24,247 nucleotides of DNA from NCBI GenBank assembly GCA_964570205.1, contig CAZMXI010000067.1:1-24247 (forward strand), read 5' to 3'. Both the position numbers and the translations under genes were made by a program. Origin of the DNA: CAZMXI01 sp964570205 (lineage in GTDB: Bacteria; Planctomycetota; Phycisphaerae; Tepidisphaerales; Tepidisphaeraceae). This document shows positions 1 through 6,069 of the stretch, one piece after another. Under the pieces are notes generated by a model. It worked only from the letters and a program-made list of their open reading frames with translations. It did not search any database and was not told the DNA's origin. Numbering within the stretch: position 1 is the first letter of the stretch; each line of letters begins with the position of its first letter.

Positions 1-686
1 CCGTTGCCCCAGAAGACGTTGTTCCGCTCATTGCCGTAGAATGTGTCGGCGTAATCCGACCCTTTGACGTTCTCGATACCGTCCTCGGAGAGCGACACGT
101 AGCCATGATCTGTCAACGCATATGCTGAAAGATTCGCCGTCACGGCTTCCGGTGCCGCCGAGAAATCGAGCGTGTCCGTGTCCACGTCCGCCGCCTCGAC
201 GATGCTGTCGCTGCCGAATTGCTGCAGGCTCGTGTACACGTATGTATCGTTGCCCCCGCCGCCGCTGAGCGTGTCATTCCCGGTGCGGCCGCTCAGGGTG
301 TCCGCCCCATCCCCTCCATCCAGCGAATCATCCCCGCTTCCGCCGATCAGCGAGTCATTCCCGTCGCCACCGGTCAGCGTACAGGGGACACTGATCGTCG
401 CCGCGCTGATCGTGTCGTTGCCGCCCAGGCCGTTGAGCGTGATGGCGGTGTAGTCATCGGCCGACGCCACCACCTGTCCATTCAGCACGATCTCGATCAC
501 ATCAGGATCCAAGTCGTTTAGGCGAGCAATGATGGTGTCTGCCGAGGCCGTGCCGTTGACGGTGACGGTCGAGAGCATCCGCCGGCCCTCCAGCCGCTCC
601 ACCACAGGCCTGATGGCACCCAGCAACGAAGTGCGGACCCGCCGAGCCCTGAGCCCTCGGCCCAATCGATTGAACAGCTCCACCAT
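1..686 (-). CDS. RTX-like calcium-binding repeat protein, N-terminal part (runs off left edge)
   Basis: The reading frame is open from an ATG at 684-686 to the window edge (about 228 codons), so the 3' end is missing. AAGGAGG lies about 6 nt before the ATG and fixes the start. After about 30 basic residues comes VVERLEGRRML, resembling the LE-x-R-x-x-L-type motif near the N-terminus of many planctomycete extracytoplasmic proteins. From about residue 85 there are nonapeptide-type repeats (GGNDTI, GGDGNDSL, GGSGDDSL, GGDGADTL, GRTGNDTL, GGGGNDTY) typical of RTX/hemolysin-type calcium-binding beta-rolls. A less repetitive segment follows, with a further GSDYADTFYGNERNNVFWGN-like set at the edge. 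It is probably secreted and folds on calcium outside the cell. No enzymatic domain is visible in this part, so the repeats alone do not make it a toxin. The N-terminus has no clean hydrophobic signal peptide, which is common for proteins with this motif. Confidence 0.85.
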   Translation of the reverse strand, partial: MVELFNRLGRGLRARRVRTSLLGAIRPVVERLEGRRMLSTVTVNGTASADTIIARLNDLDPDVIEIVLNGQVVASADDYTAITLNGLGGNDTISAATISVPCTLTGGDGNDSLIGGSGDDSLDGGDGADTLSGRTGNDTLSGGGGNDTYVYTSLQQFGSDSIVEAADVDTDTLDFSAAPEAVTANLSAYALTDHGYVSLSEDGIENVKGSDYADTFYGNERNNVFWGN

Positions 687-1040
687 GTGAACCTCCTTCC
701 GGGGCATTGCGCCCCACGTGTAATGAACCCACGATGCGCCATGGCAGGCGCATCAATCAGTCCCACGAAGAAATGAGACAGAGTCGCGCAGGCTCCCCAC
801 CACACACACCACTGGAGGGTCCACGGGCTCCCGCCTCCCCGACCAACACTCATTCAACACCCATCCTCGCGAGATTGCAACAACAGAATCCACAAAATAG
901 CAAATCCCCTATATGCCCCCCGCGCCTTTGCACCACCGATCCACCCAGCCTCCAACCCACCCCGCCCCCGCGCCCGGCCGCAGGAAACTGTTTACCGCTC
1001 CGGCGGGTCTGCGGGCTGGCGCAGCGCGGGCACCGCGAAG
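687..1040. other. Gene-poor interval of about 350 nt
   Basis: Open frames here are arginine/proline-rich shadows with no recognisable domain and no start signal. The interval holds the leader hairpins of the RTX-like gene (701-754). It should also hold that gene's promoter: a weak candidate on the minus strand is TTGCAA, 17 nt, TTGAAT around 849-877, with only 4 of 6 matches in each box. The right end, next to the restriction-enzyme remnant, is C-rich and probably the decayed or replaced part of that gene. Confidence 0.5.
701..754 (-). promoter_or_regulatory. Two hairpins in the leader of the RTX-like gene
   Basis: Perfect 8-bp arms GATGCGCC (733-740) and GGCGCATC (747-754) flank a 6-nt loop. 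Nearer the gene, GGGGC (701-705) and GCCCC (711-715) form a second, 5-bp stem directly upstream of the ribosome binding site (AGGAGGT at 691-697). Neither has a T-tract, so they are not terminators. They could be mRNA structures controlling translation, or the longer one a protein-binding palindrome. No known riboswitch fold is recognised. Confidence 0.4.
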
Positions 1041-1535
1041 GGGAGAGCGGCCGGTCCGCCGCGCATGCCGAAGGAAGCAGCGCCCAAGGTGCCGAAGGGC
1101 GGGGCGATACCGGCGGATGTGGACGAGATCGGGTATGACGAGGCAGGGAAGGCGCTGGTGCTGGGAACTGGTCGCGTAGAGGGCGTGACGCGGGCCATGT
1201 GGGAATACGAGGTCTCGGGGAAGCAGGTGCTAACGCAGTGGTTCAGCTACCGGAAGAAGAACCGGGAGAGGCCGATCATCGGCGATCGGCGGCCGCCATC
1301 GAAGCTGGGGGAGATTCAGCCGGGGGGATGGCTGGCGGAATACACGACGGAACTGATCAACGTACTGAACGTGATCGGGCGACTCATTGCGATTGAGCCA
1401 AGGCAGGCGAAGCTGCTGGAGCGGATCTGCGCCGGGAAGCTGATCGACGTGTCGGATGTGAGCGCGGCGGTCGCCCGGCGGGCAAAGGTGAAGAAGACGG
1501 CGGTGACGTCCGGGCCGACGTTGTTCGCCGAGTGA
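1041..1535 (+). pseudogene. Remnant of a type ISP restriction-modification enzyme (C-terminal specificity region only)
   Basis: The frame encodes a segment resembling the extreme C-terminus of single-polypeptide type ISP (LlaBIII-like) restriction-modification enzymes: WEYEVSGKQVLTQWFSYRKK, RPIIGDRRPPSKLGEI, EYTTELINVLNVIGRL, and a terminal EPRQAKLLERICAG. Those enzymes are usually well over 1000 residues and carry helicase/nuclease, methyltransferase and specificity domains; only about 165 residues remain here. An ATG at 1065 would give 156 aa, but family-like sequence continues in frame upstream of it (GRAAGPPRMP, from about 1041). The ATG is therefore an internal codon of a longer ancestral gene. 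Above about 1030 the resemblance stops and no methyltransferase or helicase motif is found. No ribosome binding site precedes the ATG. Expression as a free specificity-domain protein is possible but less likely. Family assignment is from recalled sequence patterns. Confidence 0.75.
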
Positions 1536-1560
1536 GATGGGAGGTGGAGAATAGAGGGCG

Positions 1561-1586
1561 GCACCACGGGCGGGCCGCCCGTGCCA
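1561..1586. repeat. REP-like GC-rich palindrome
   Basis: CACGGGCGG (1565-1573), a single G, and CCGCCCGTG (1575-1583) form a perfect 9-bp palindrome, flanked by GGCAC on the left and CCACTGTG on the right. The core GGCACGGGCGG/CCGCCCGTGCC resembles short dispersed palindromes in several planctomycete and acidobacterial genomes. There is only one copy in this window, so dispersal cannot be shown here. It sits between the decayed restriction gene and the phosphatase gene. Confidence 0.5.
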
Positions 1587-1713
1587 CTGTGTCTTGACGG
1601 CCTGAAGGGAAGGCCGCGCCACGAACCTCGGGGGACACGGGCACGGAACACGCAACACGATTGCTCGCATCGGCCGGCGGGTGCGGGTAGGCTGGGGGGC
1701 GAGGTGCAGCCGA

Positions 1714-2439
1714 ATGACCAATGGATTGTGGCGAGTGTTGGGCGCTTCGGTGGCGGGGTCCGGGCACGAGAGCCGGGGGCTGGGGTGCCAGGATGCGCAT
1801 GGGTGGCGGGTGCGCGCGGATGGCGCGCTGGTGCTGGCGGTGGCGGATGGGGCGGGATCGGCATCGGCGGGAGGGGCGGGGGCGGGCCGGCCGCTGCCGG
1901 AGGGGGAACAGTTTGATGCCTGGCAGGTGTTTCTGATGGAGGTGATGGAGGAGGCGAAGCGCGCTGTGGAGGCCGAGGGCAGGCGGCTGGATGTGCCGGA
2001 TCGGGAGGTGGCGACGACGTTGATCGTGGCGGTGGCGACGGGCGGGCTGGTGGCGGTGGGGCAGGTGGGCGATGGGGCGGCGGTGGTGGGCGATGAGCAG
2101 GGGAGCCTGATGGGGCTGAGCGGGGCGCGGCTGGATGACCAGTACATCAACCACACCACGTTCCTGGTGTCGCCGGGGGCGATGGAACAGGCGCAGGTGG
2201 AGCTGTGGCACGGGCGGGCGAAGCACCTGGCGCTGATGAGCGATGGGCTTCAGCCGCTGGCGCTGAAGATGCCCGAGGGGATTCCGCACCCGCCGTTCTT
2301 CGCGCCTTTGTTCGCGTTCGTCTCGCGGGTGGAGGATGGGGCGGATGGGCAGGGGCAACTGGCGGCTTTCCTGCGCTCGCCGAGGATCGGGCAGCGGGTC
2401 GATGACGACCTGACGCTGGTGCTGGCGGGGCATCTCTGA
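1714..2439 (+). CDS. PP2C-type (PPM family) serine/threonine phosphatase
   Basis: This 241-residue cytoplasmic protein has the metal-binding motifs of the PP2C_2 branch of metal-dependent phosphatases. These are an early GSGHESRGLGCQD, the VADGAGSA block (about residues 43-50), VGQVGDGAAVV in the middle, and a C-terminal DDDLTLVLA. The conserved aspartates of DGAG, GDG and DDD are all present, so it is probably active, removing phosphate from phospho-Ser/Thr proteins with Mn2+/Mg2+. The ATG at 1714 is chosen because the domain begins WRVLGASVAGSGH right after it; a GTG at 1681 would add 11 non-conserved residues. No strong ribosome binding site is visible. No kinase, VWA or forkhead partner gene lies beside it here. 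Codons are strongly G-ending (GGG, GCG, CTG, GTG), like rsmH downstream. Confidence 0.85.
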   Translation: MTNGLWRVLGASVAGSGHESRGLGCQDAHGWRVRADGALVLAVADGAGSASAGGAGAGRPLPEGEQFDAWQVFLMEVMEEAKRAVEAEGRRLDVPDREVATTLIVAVATGGLVAVGQVGDGAAVVGDEQGSLMGLSGARLDDQYINHTTFLVSPGAMEQAQVELWHGRAKHLALMSDGLQPLALKMPEGIPHPPFFAPLFAFVSRVEDGADGQGQLAAFLRSPRIGQRVDDDLTLVLAGHL

Positions 2440-2516
2440 AGCAAAGATATGACATCATTGCGTTGCCAGTATTGGCAGGCGGGGGAGCGCGCGCGGCAAT
2501 GCTGGCGGTGCGATCT

Positions 2517-2543
2517 TATCGGACCGGGGCGAGTGTATCGGAC
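2517..2543 (+). repeat. Direct repeat TATCGGAC, possible operator
   Basis: TATCGGAC occurs at 2517-2524 and again at 2536-2543, a 19-bp period of nearly two helical turns. It lies upstream of the promoter of the small helix-turn-helix-like gene. Spacing and position fit a tandem activator or repressor site, but the function is only a guess. Confidence 0.25.
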
Positions 2544-2595
2544 ACGCCGCTAGACGTAAATTCTTGTAATCTATTTAGTTAAGGCATACCCATTT

Positions 2596-2624
2596 TTGCG
2601 CCGATGAGGAATCTAGTCTATAAC
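2596..2624 (+). promoter_or_regulatory. Sigma-70-type promoter of the small HTH-like gene
   Basis: TTGCGC at 2596-2601, a 17-nt spacer and TATAAC at 2619-2624 (5 of 6 matches to TATAAT). Transcription would begin near 2631, giving a leader of only about 7 nt, so the GGGAG at 2625-2629 may not be fully contained in the transcript. The region is AT-richer than its surroundings. Confidence 0.45.
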
Positions 2625-2637
2625 GGGAGACGCCAAG

Positions 2638-2949
2638 ATGTCTTGCTGGGTTGTGCCTGCTGTGGCCGCGGAGCTTTGGGGTGTGCCGGTGAATGCGATC
2701 AATGAGAAGATTCGCAGCGGCGCGCTTCCATCGAAGCTGGACCTGGGGTTTACCCTGGTGGATGTAGCGCCTGGGAGCCCGAAGCTGCACAAGCCGGCGG
2801 CGGTTCGCGAGCCAGCGCCCCGGACGTTCGTGCCGGTGGAAGAAGCGGAGCTGGATGGGGAATTGGAGGCATTTACGTGGAAAGGCAAGCGGGAGGCCGT
2901 TGGGCGGACCCGCAGGCCGCCGGTCAGGGAGCTGGCGGCGGCCGCATAG
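2638..2949 (+). CDS. Small putative DNA-binding (HTH-like) protein upstream of rsmH
   Basis: This 103-residue protein starts at ATG 2638 with GGGAG about 8 nt upstream. Residues about 5-40 (VVPAVAAELWGVPVNAI followed by EKIRSGALPS and GFTLVDV) look like an excisionase/MerR-type winged helix-turn-helix, where a helix pair is followed by a short beta wing. The rest is basic, proline-rich and probably disordered (TRRPPVREL near the end). The best guess is a sequence-specific regulator. It is followed by an intrinsic terminator, so it is a single-gene transcript and not an operon partner of rsmH. It occupies the place mraZ has in classical clusters but does not resemble MraZ. Function unknown. 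Confidence 0.65.
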   Translation: MSCWVVPAVAAELWGVPVNAINEKIRSGALPSKLDLGFTLVDVAPGSPKLHKPAAVREPAPRTFVPVEEAELDGELEAFTWKGKREAVGRTRRPPVRELAAAA

Positions 2950-2979
2950 CAATGCAGTGGGGCCAAAAGCGGGGGAACA

Positions 2980-3007
2980 GGCACCGGTTAACGCCGGTGC
3001 CTTTTTT
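2980..3007 (+). terminator. Intrinsic terminator between the small HTH-like gene and rsmH
   Basis: GGCACCGG (2980-2987), loop TTAACG, CCGGTGCC (2994-3001), followed at once by six T (3002-3007). The arms pair perfectly over 8 bp. It lies 31 nt after the stop of the small gene and about 50 nt before the rsmH start, so rsmH needs its own promoter. Confidence 0.9.
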
Positions 3008-3045
3008 GATGGAGTGGGGTGGGCGTCGGCGGCGTGGCGGTCGGG

Positions 3046-3051
3046 TACACT
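3046..3051 (+). promoter_or_regulatory. Candidate leaderless -10 element of rsmH
   Basis: TACACT ends 7 nt before the GTG start at 3059. Transcription would begin at or next to the start codon, leaving no room for a ribosome binding site. No convincing -35 box is seen 16-18 nt upstream. The same arrangement with the same hexamer occurs at truB. Confidence 0.4.
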
Positions 3052-3058
3052 GGGGCGG

Positions 3059-3964
3059 GTGAAGAAGCAGATCAGGCATATACCGGTGCTGTTGGAGGAG
3101 GTGATGGGGGTGGTTCGGCCAGCGCCGGGCAAGGTGCTGGTGGATTGCACGGTGGGTCTGGGCGGTCATTCGGCGGAGATGCTGAGGAGAGTTCAGCCGG
3201 GCGGGAGGCTGGTGGGGCTGGATCTGGATGGCGGGAACCTGGCCTTGGCGCGGGAAAGGCTGGGCGCGGTGGGCGGGGAATACGTGCTGCGGAACACCAA
3301 TTTCGCCGGGTTGCCGGGGGTGCTGGCGGAGCTGGGGATCGAGCGGGTGGATGGGGTGGTGGCGGACCTTGGGGTGGCCAGCCCGCAGATTGATGATCCG
3401 AGGCGGGGGTTTTCGTATCGCGAGGATGGGCCGCTGGATATGCGCATGGATGGGTCGCGCGGGCAGCCGGCGTCTGTGCTGGTGAATCGCATGGGCGAGC
3501 GGGAGCTGGCGGCGGCGTTGCGGGAATTGGGGGATGAGGAGGATGCGGAGGCGATTGCGAGGTTGATTGTGGAGCGCAGGGCGGTTCAACCGATCGAGAC
3601 GACGGGCGAATTGATGGCGATCGTGTGTGAGGCGCGGGATTTCACGCTGAAGCGGGCGGCGGGGGCGAAGCTGCACCCGGCCGCGCGGACGTTCCAGGCG
3701 CTGAGGATGCTGGTGAACCGGGAGCTGCCGAACCTGATGCGGCTGCTGGCGGTGCTGCCGGAGGTGATGGGGGGAGGCGGGGCGGCGGCGATCATCAGTT
3801 TTCACAGCGGAGAGGACCGGCTGGTGAAGTGGGCGTTCAGGGAGGCTCTGGCGGGGGGCATTTACAGCGCCATCAGCGATGAGCCGGTGATGGCGGATGA
3901 GCGGCAGAAGCTGGCGAATCCGCGGTCGCGATCGGCGAAGCTGCGGTGGGCGAGGCGGGCGTGA
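3059..3964 (+). CDS. rsmH: 16S rRNA (cytosine-1402-N4)-methyltransferase RsmH
   Basis: This 301-residue protein is close to the usual RsmH length. It opens with IRHIPVLLEEV, then the AdoMet-binding VDCTVGLGGHSAEML (about residues 26-40). Next come DGVVADLGVASPQID and RGFSYREDGPLDMRMD, the family's substrate/AdoMet-site signatures. It continues with ISFHSGEDRLVKW and ends in NPRSRSAKLRWA. It methylates N4 of C1402 in the decoding centre of 16S rRNA. GTG 3059 is chosen as start because homology begins immediately after it; the open frame further upstream overlaps the preceding gene and terminator. There is no division or peptidoglycan gene nearby, unlike the dcw cluster of most bacteria. Glycine is encoded largely by GGG. 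The 3' end converges with ppk2, only 3 nt separating the stop codons. Confidence 0.95.
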   Translation: MKKQIRHIPVLLEEVMGVVRPAPGKVLVDCTVGLGGHSAEMLRRVQPGGRLVGLDLDGGNLALARERLGAVGGEYVLRNTNFAGLPGVLAELGIERVDGVVADLGVASPQIDDPRRGFSYREDGPLDMRMDGSRGQPASVLVNRMGERELAAALRELGDEEDAEAIARLIVERRAVQPIETTGELMAIVCEARDFTLKRAAGAKLHPAARTFQALRMLVNRELPNLMRLLAVLPEVMGGGGAAAIISFHSGEDRLVKWAFREALAGGIYSAISDEPVMADERQKLANPRSRSAKLRWARRA

Positions 3965-3967
3965 GGC

Positions 3968-4774
3968 TCAGGTGATGCGGATGTCCTTGATGTTTTCGAT
4001 GGGTCGGGGGTATTGCAGGTCGAGTTTTTTGAGCGTGCGGACGATGATGTCGGAGATGACCCAGTCGCGGAACCACTTTCGGTTGGCGGGGATGACGTAC
4101 CAGGGGGCGTGGTCGGTGGAGCACTTGCGCAGGGCATCCTCATAGGCTTCCTGGTAGTCATCCCAGAGCTTTCGCTCGGAGAGGTCGCCGGGGTCGAACT
4201 TCCAGTTCTTTTCGGGATTGTCGAGGCGCGCCTGGAGGCGTTGCTTCTGCTCGTCTTTGGAGATGTGCAGGAAGAACTTGAGGATGATGGTGTTCTCGTC
4301 CGACAGCATGCGCTCGAAGTCGTTGATGTGGTCGTATCGGCGCGACCAGACTTTGTCGGGCACGAGCTTGCGGACGCGCTCGACGAGGACGCTTTCGTAA
4401 TGCGAGCGGTTGTGGATGGCGATCATGCCCCGGCGCGGCGCGTGGGCGTGGATGCGCCAGAGATAGTCGTGCGACAGTTCCTCGGCGGAAGGGGCCTTGA
4501 AACTGACGACGTAGCAGCTCTGGGGGTTCACGGCAGAGAACACCTGGCGGATGGTGCTGTCCTTGCCGCTGGTGTCCATGCCTTGAAGGATGACCAGCAG
4601 GCCATACTTTGCCTGGGCGTAGAGGATGCCCTGGAGGCGACCGATTTCCTCAAACTGCCGGCGGGTGGCGTCGGCGGCATCCTGCTTGTCCTTGAAAGGG
4701 CCGGCGTCGTCGGGATCGATGTTGGAGAGGCGGAACTTGCGATCTGGCCGGACGAGATAGGGCGACTTGATCAT
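3968..4774 (-). CDS. ppk2: Polyphosphate kinase 2 family protein (polyphosphate:nucleotide phosphotransferase)
   Basis: 268 residues, single-domain PPK2. It has Walker A GMDTSGKDS (residues 65-73), the lid-side VVSFKAPSAEELSHDYLWR, Walker B-type MIAIHNRSHYESVLVERV (about 115-133), and the C-terminal WYVIPANRKWFRDW typical of the family. PPK2 enzymes move the terminal phosphate between polyphosphate and nucleotides. The length and N-terminal form resemble the PPK2-related group that uses ADP and/or AMP (class II/III), but substrate class cannot be fixed from sequence alone. A TAAACT hexamer 6 nt before the ATG and lack of a ribosome binding site suggest a leaderless mRNA. It is divergent from the sugar epimerase gene and convergent with rsmH. 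Probable role: ATP/ADP regeneration from stored polyphosphate. Confidence 0.92.
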   Translation of the reverse strand: MIKSPYLVRPDRKFRLSNIDPDDAGPFKDKQDAADATRRQFEEIGRLQGILYAQAKYGLLVILQGMDTSGKDSTIRQVFSAVNPQSCYVVSFKAPSAEELSHDYLWRIHAHAPRRGMIAIHNRSHYESVLVERVRKLVPDKVWSRRYDHINDFERMLSDENTIILKFFLHISKDEQKQRLQARLDNPEKNWKFDPGDLSERKLWDDYQEAYEDALRKCSTDHAPWYVIPANRKWFRDWVISDIIVRTLKKLDLQYPRPIENIKDIRIT

Positions 4775-4780
4775 GGCCGC

Positions 4781-4809
4781 AGTTTACTGCAAAGCGAAGG
4801 CGTGGTGAA
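4781..4809 (-). promoter_or_regulatory. Promoter of ppk2, probably leaderless
   Basis: On the minus strand, TTCACC (4804-4809), a 17-nt spacer and TAAACT (4781-4786) lie in order, each box matching consensus at 4 of 6 or better. The ATG follows 6 nt after the -10, so the A of ATG would be +1. Confidence 0.5.
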
Positions 4810-4904
4810 GCCAGGGGTGGTTGTGCTCGACCATCAGGTCAGAGCCGGAGCGGGCGGGGCGAGTTGCACGCGGGCTGACGAGCCTGCCTGAAGGGATCGG
4901 GCAT

Positions 4905-4932
4905 TTGATCTTGGCCGCCCGGCGGGTATCGT
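4905..4932 (+). promoter_or_regulatory. Candidate promoter of the Tat-exported epimerase
   Basis: TTGATC (4905-4910), a 16-nt spacer and TATCGT (4927-4932); 4 of 6 matches in each box. Transcription would start near 4939, giving a leader of about 40 nt that contains the AGGAG at 4965-4969. It sits in the 205-nt divergent region shared with ppk2. Confidence 0.35.
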
Positions 4933-4979
4933 TACGAATAAGGGCGGCTGAGGTGCTGTGCAACAGGAGTTCCAGAGCG

Positions 4980-5942
4980 ATGGCCAATTCCATGTCTCGG
5001 CGCGGATTTCTGCAAACCAGCGCGGCGGCGACGGCGGCCGCCATGTTTACAACGTCGGCTCAAGCCAGTGAAGCCCCGACGGGCAAGGGAGCTCAGATGA
5101 AGATGGGTATGAACGTTCTGCTGTGGACCAGCCACCTGGTCGAGGATCAATTCCCGCTGTTGGAGAAGATCAAGAGGGTCGGTTACGACGGCGTGGAATT
5201 GCCGCTGTTCGGCGGCGAGGAGCCGCATTTCGCGATGGTTGGCAAGGAAATCAAGCGGTTGGGGCTGGGCTGCACCTGCGTGACGGTCATGTCGCCCGAG
5301 GCCAACCCGGTCAGCCGCGACGCCGCCATCCGCAAGGCAGCGGTCGAGCGTCTTAAGGATCGCATCCGCTGCACCGCTGCGGCGGGAGGCGAGGTGCTTT
5401 GCGGGCCGATGCACTCTGCGCTGGGCGAGTTTACTGGGCAGGGTCCCACCGACGATGAGAAGAAGTACGCCGCGGATGTGATCCGCGCCGCGGCCGATGA
5501 GGCCAAGGCCGCGAACGTCAAGCTCTCGGTCGAGTTCATCTGCCGGTTCGAGTGCTACGCCGTGACGACCTGCGCCGACGCCATCGCGATGGTGAAGGCG
5601 ATCAACCACCCGTCCGTGGGCATGCTCTTCGACACCTTTCACGCCAACATCGAGGAGAAGGACCCGGTCAAGAGTCTTGCGGAGGCGATGCCGCTGGTCA
5701 ACCACGTGCATATCAGCGAGAACGACCGCGGCACTCCGGGCGCTGGGCATGTGGCGTGGGAGGGAATCTTTGGCGTGCTCAAGAAACAGAACTACAGCGG
5801 CTGGCTGACGATAGAAGCGTTCGGGCGGGCGATGCCCGAGATTGCGGCCGCCACGCGCGTCTGGCGGGACTTCTTCCCGTCCCAGGATTCGTGCTGTATC
5901 GACGGGCTGGCGTTCATGAAGAAGATGGCGGCCAGGGGCTGA
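4980..5942 (+). CDS. Tat-exported sugar isomerase/epimerase (TIM barrel, D-tagatose 3-epimerase-like)
   Basis: 320 residues. The N-terminus has the twin-arginine motif SRRGFLQT and an Ala-rich hydrophobic stretch ending near TSAQAS, so the folded enzyme is exported. The rest is an AP-endonuclease-2-like TIM barrel. The four metal ligands of the ketose 3-epimerase group are in place: Glu in SVEFI (about 185), Asp in FDTFHANIEE (about 218), His in NHVHISEN (about 244) and Glu in TIEAFG (about 279). RGTPGAGHVAW also matches that group. It probably interconverts a ketose or sugar acid epimer; the substrate is unknown, and hydroxypyruvate isomerase or IolE-like activity is an alternative. ATG 4980 has AGGAG 10 nt upstream; a second ATG at 4992 would also keep the Tat motif. 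It stands alone, with truB following after 127 nt. Confidence 0.85.
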   Translation: MANSMSRRGFLQTSAAATAAAMFTTSAQASEAPTGKGAQMKMGMNVLLWTSHLVEDQFPLLEKIKRVGYDGVELPLFGGEEPHFAMVGKEIKRLGLGCTCVTVMSPEANPVSRDAAIRKAAVERLKDRIRCTAAAGGEVLCGPMHSALGEFTGQGPTDDEKKYAADVIRAAADEAKAANVKLSVEFICRFECYAVTTCADAIAMVKAINHPSVGMLFDTFHANIEEKDPVKSLAEAMPLVNHVHISENDRGTPGAGHVAWEGIFGVLKKQNYSGWLTIEAFGRAMPEIAAATRVWRDFFPSQDSCCIDGLAFMKKMAARG

Positions 5943-5973
5943 ACGGGTCCGCCCGCCGGAAGACGCTTATCAT

Positions 5974-5999
5974 ATCCCCGCGGCGCTGGCTGCGGGGAT
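5974..5999 (+). other. GC-rich hairpin between the epimerase and truB
   Basis: ATCCCCGC (5974-5981) and GCGGGGAT (5992-5999) pair over 8 bp around a 10-nt loop. No T-tract follows, so it is not a standard intrinsic terminator. It may slow polymerase or protect the 3' end of the epimerase mRNA. Confidence 0.45.
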
Positions 6000-6055
6000 T
6001 GCCATGCGCGGCATGGGCGGCCACCAGTGCCGCTGCCGAGGGACGGGCGATGCGG

Positions 6056-6061
6056 TACACT
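6056..6061 (+). promoter_or_regulatory. Candidate leaderless -10 element of truB
   Basis: TACACT ends 8 nt before the ATG at 6070; CTGCCG at 6033-6038 is a weak -35 (3 of 6) at 17-nt spacing. The CGGTACACT context is nearly the same as GGGTACACT upstream of rsmH. No ribosome binding site fits between it and the ATG. Confidence 0.4.
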
Positions 6062-6069
6062 CAGCGGCG

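Noticed and set aside
1..686. RTX-like protein as a hemolysin toxin
   Set aside because: Only the calcium-repeat part is visible; no toxin domain, acyltransferase or type I export genes are present.
1230..2433. Two long minus-strand frames (309 and 349 codons)
   Set aside because: They are antisense to the restriction remnant and phosphatase; composition is Arg/Pro/His-rich and without motifs.
2638..2949. Small gene before rsmH as mraZ
   Set aside because: It lacks the MraZ double-repeat pattern and fold; only the position is similar.
2855..3058. Upstream extension of the rsmH frame to an ATG at 2855
   Set aside because: It would overlap the small HTH-like gene and read through the intrinsic terminator; homology starts only at GTG 3059.
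4013..4891. 292-codon plus-strand frame rich in Val/Asp/Glu
   Set aside because: It is the reverse-strand image of ppk2, whose Walker motifs are clear.
5974..5999. Hairpin after the epimerase as an intrinsic terminator
   Set aside because: The stem is good but there is no T-tract after it.
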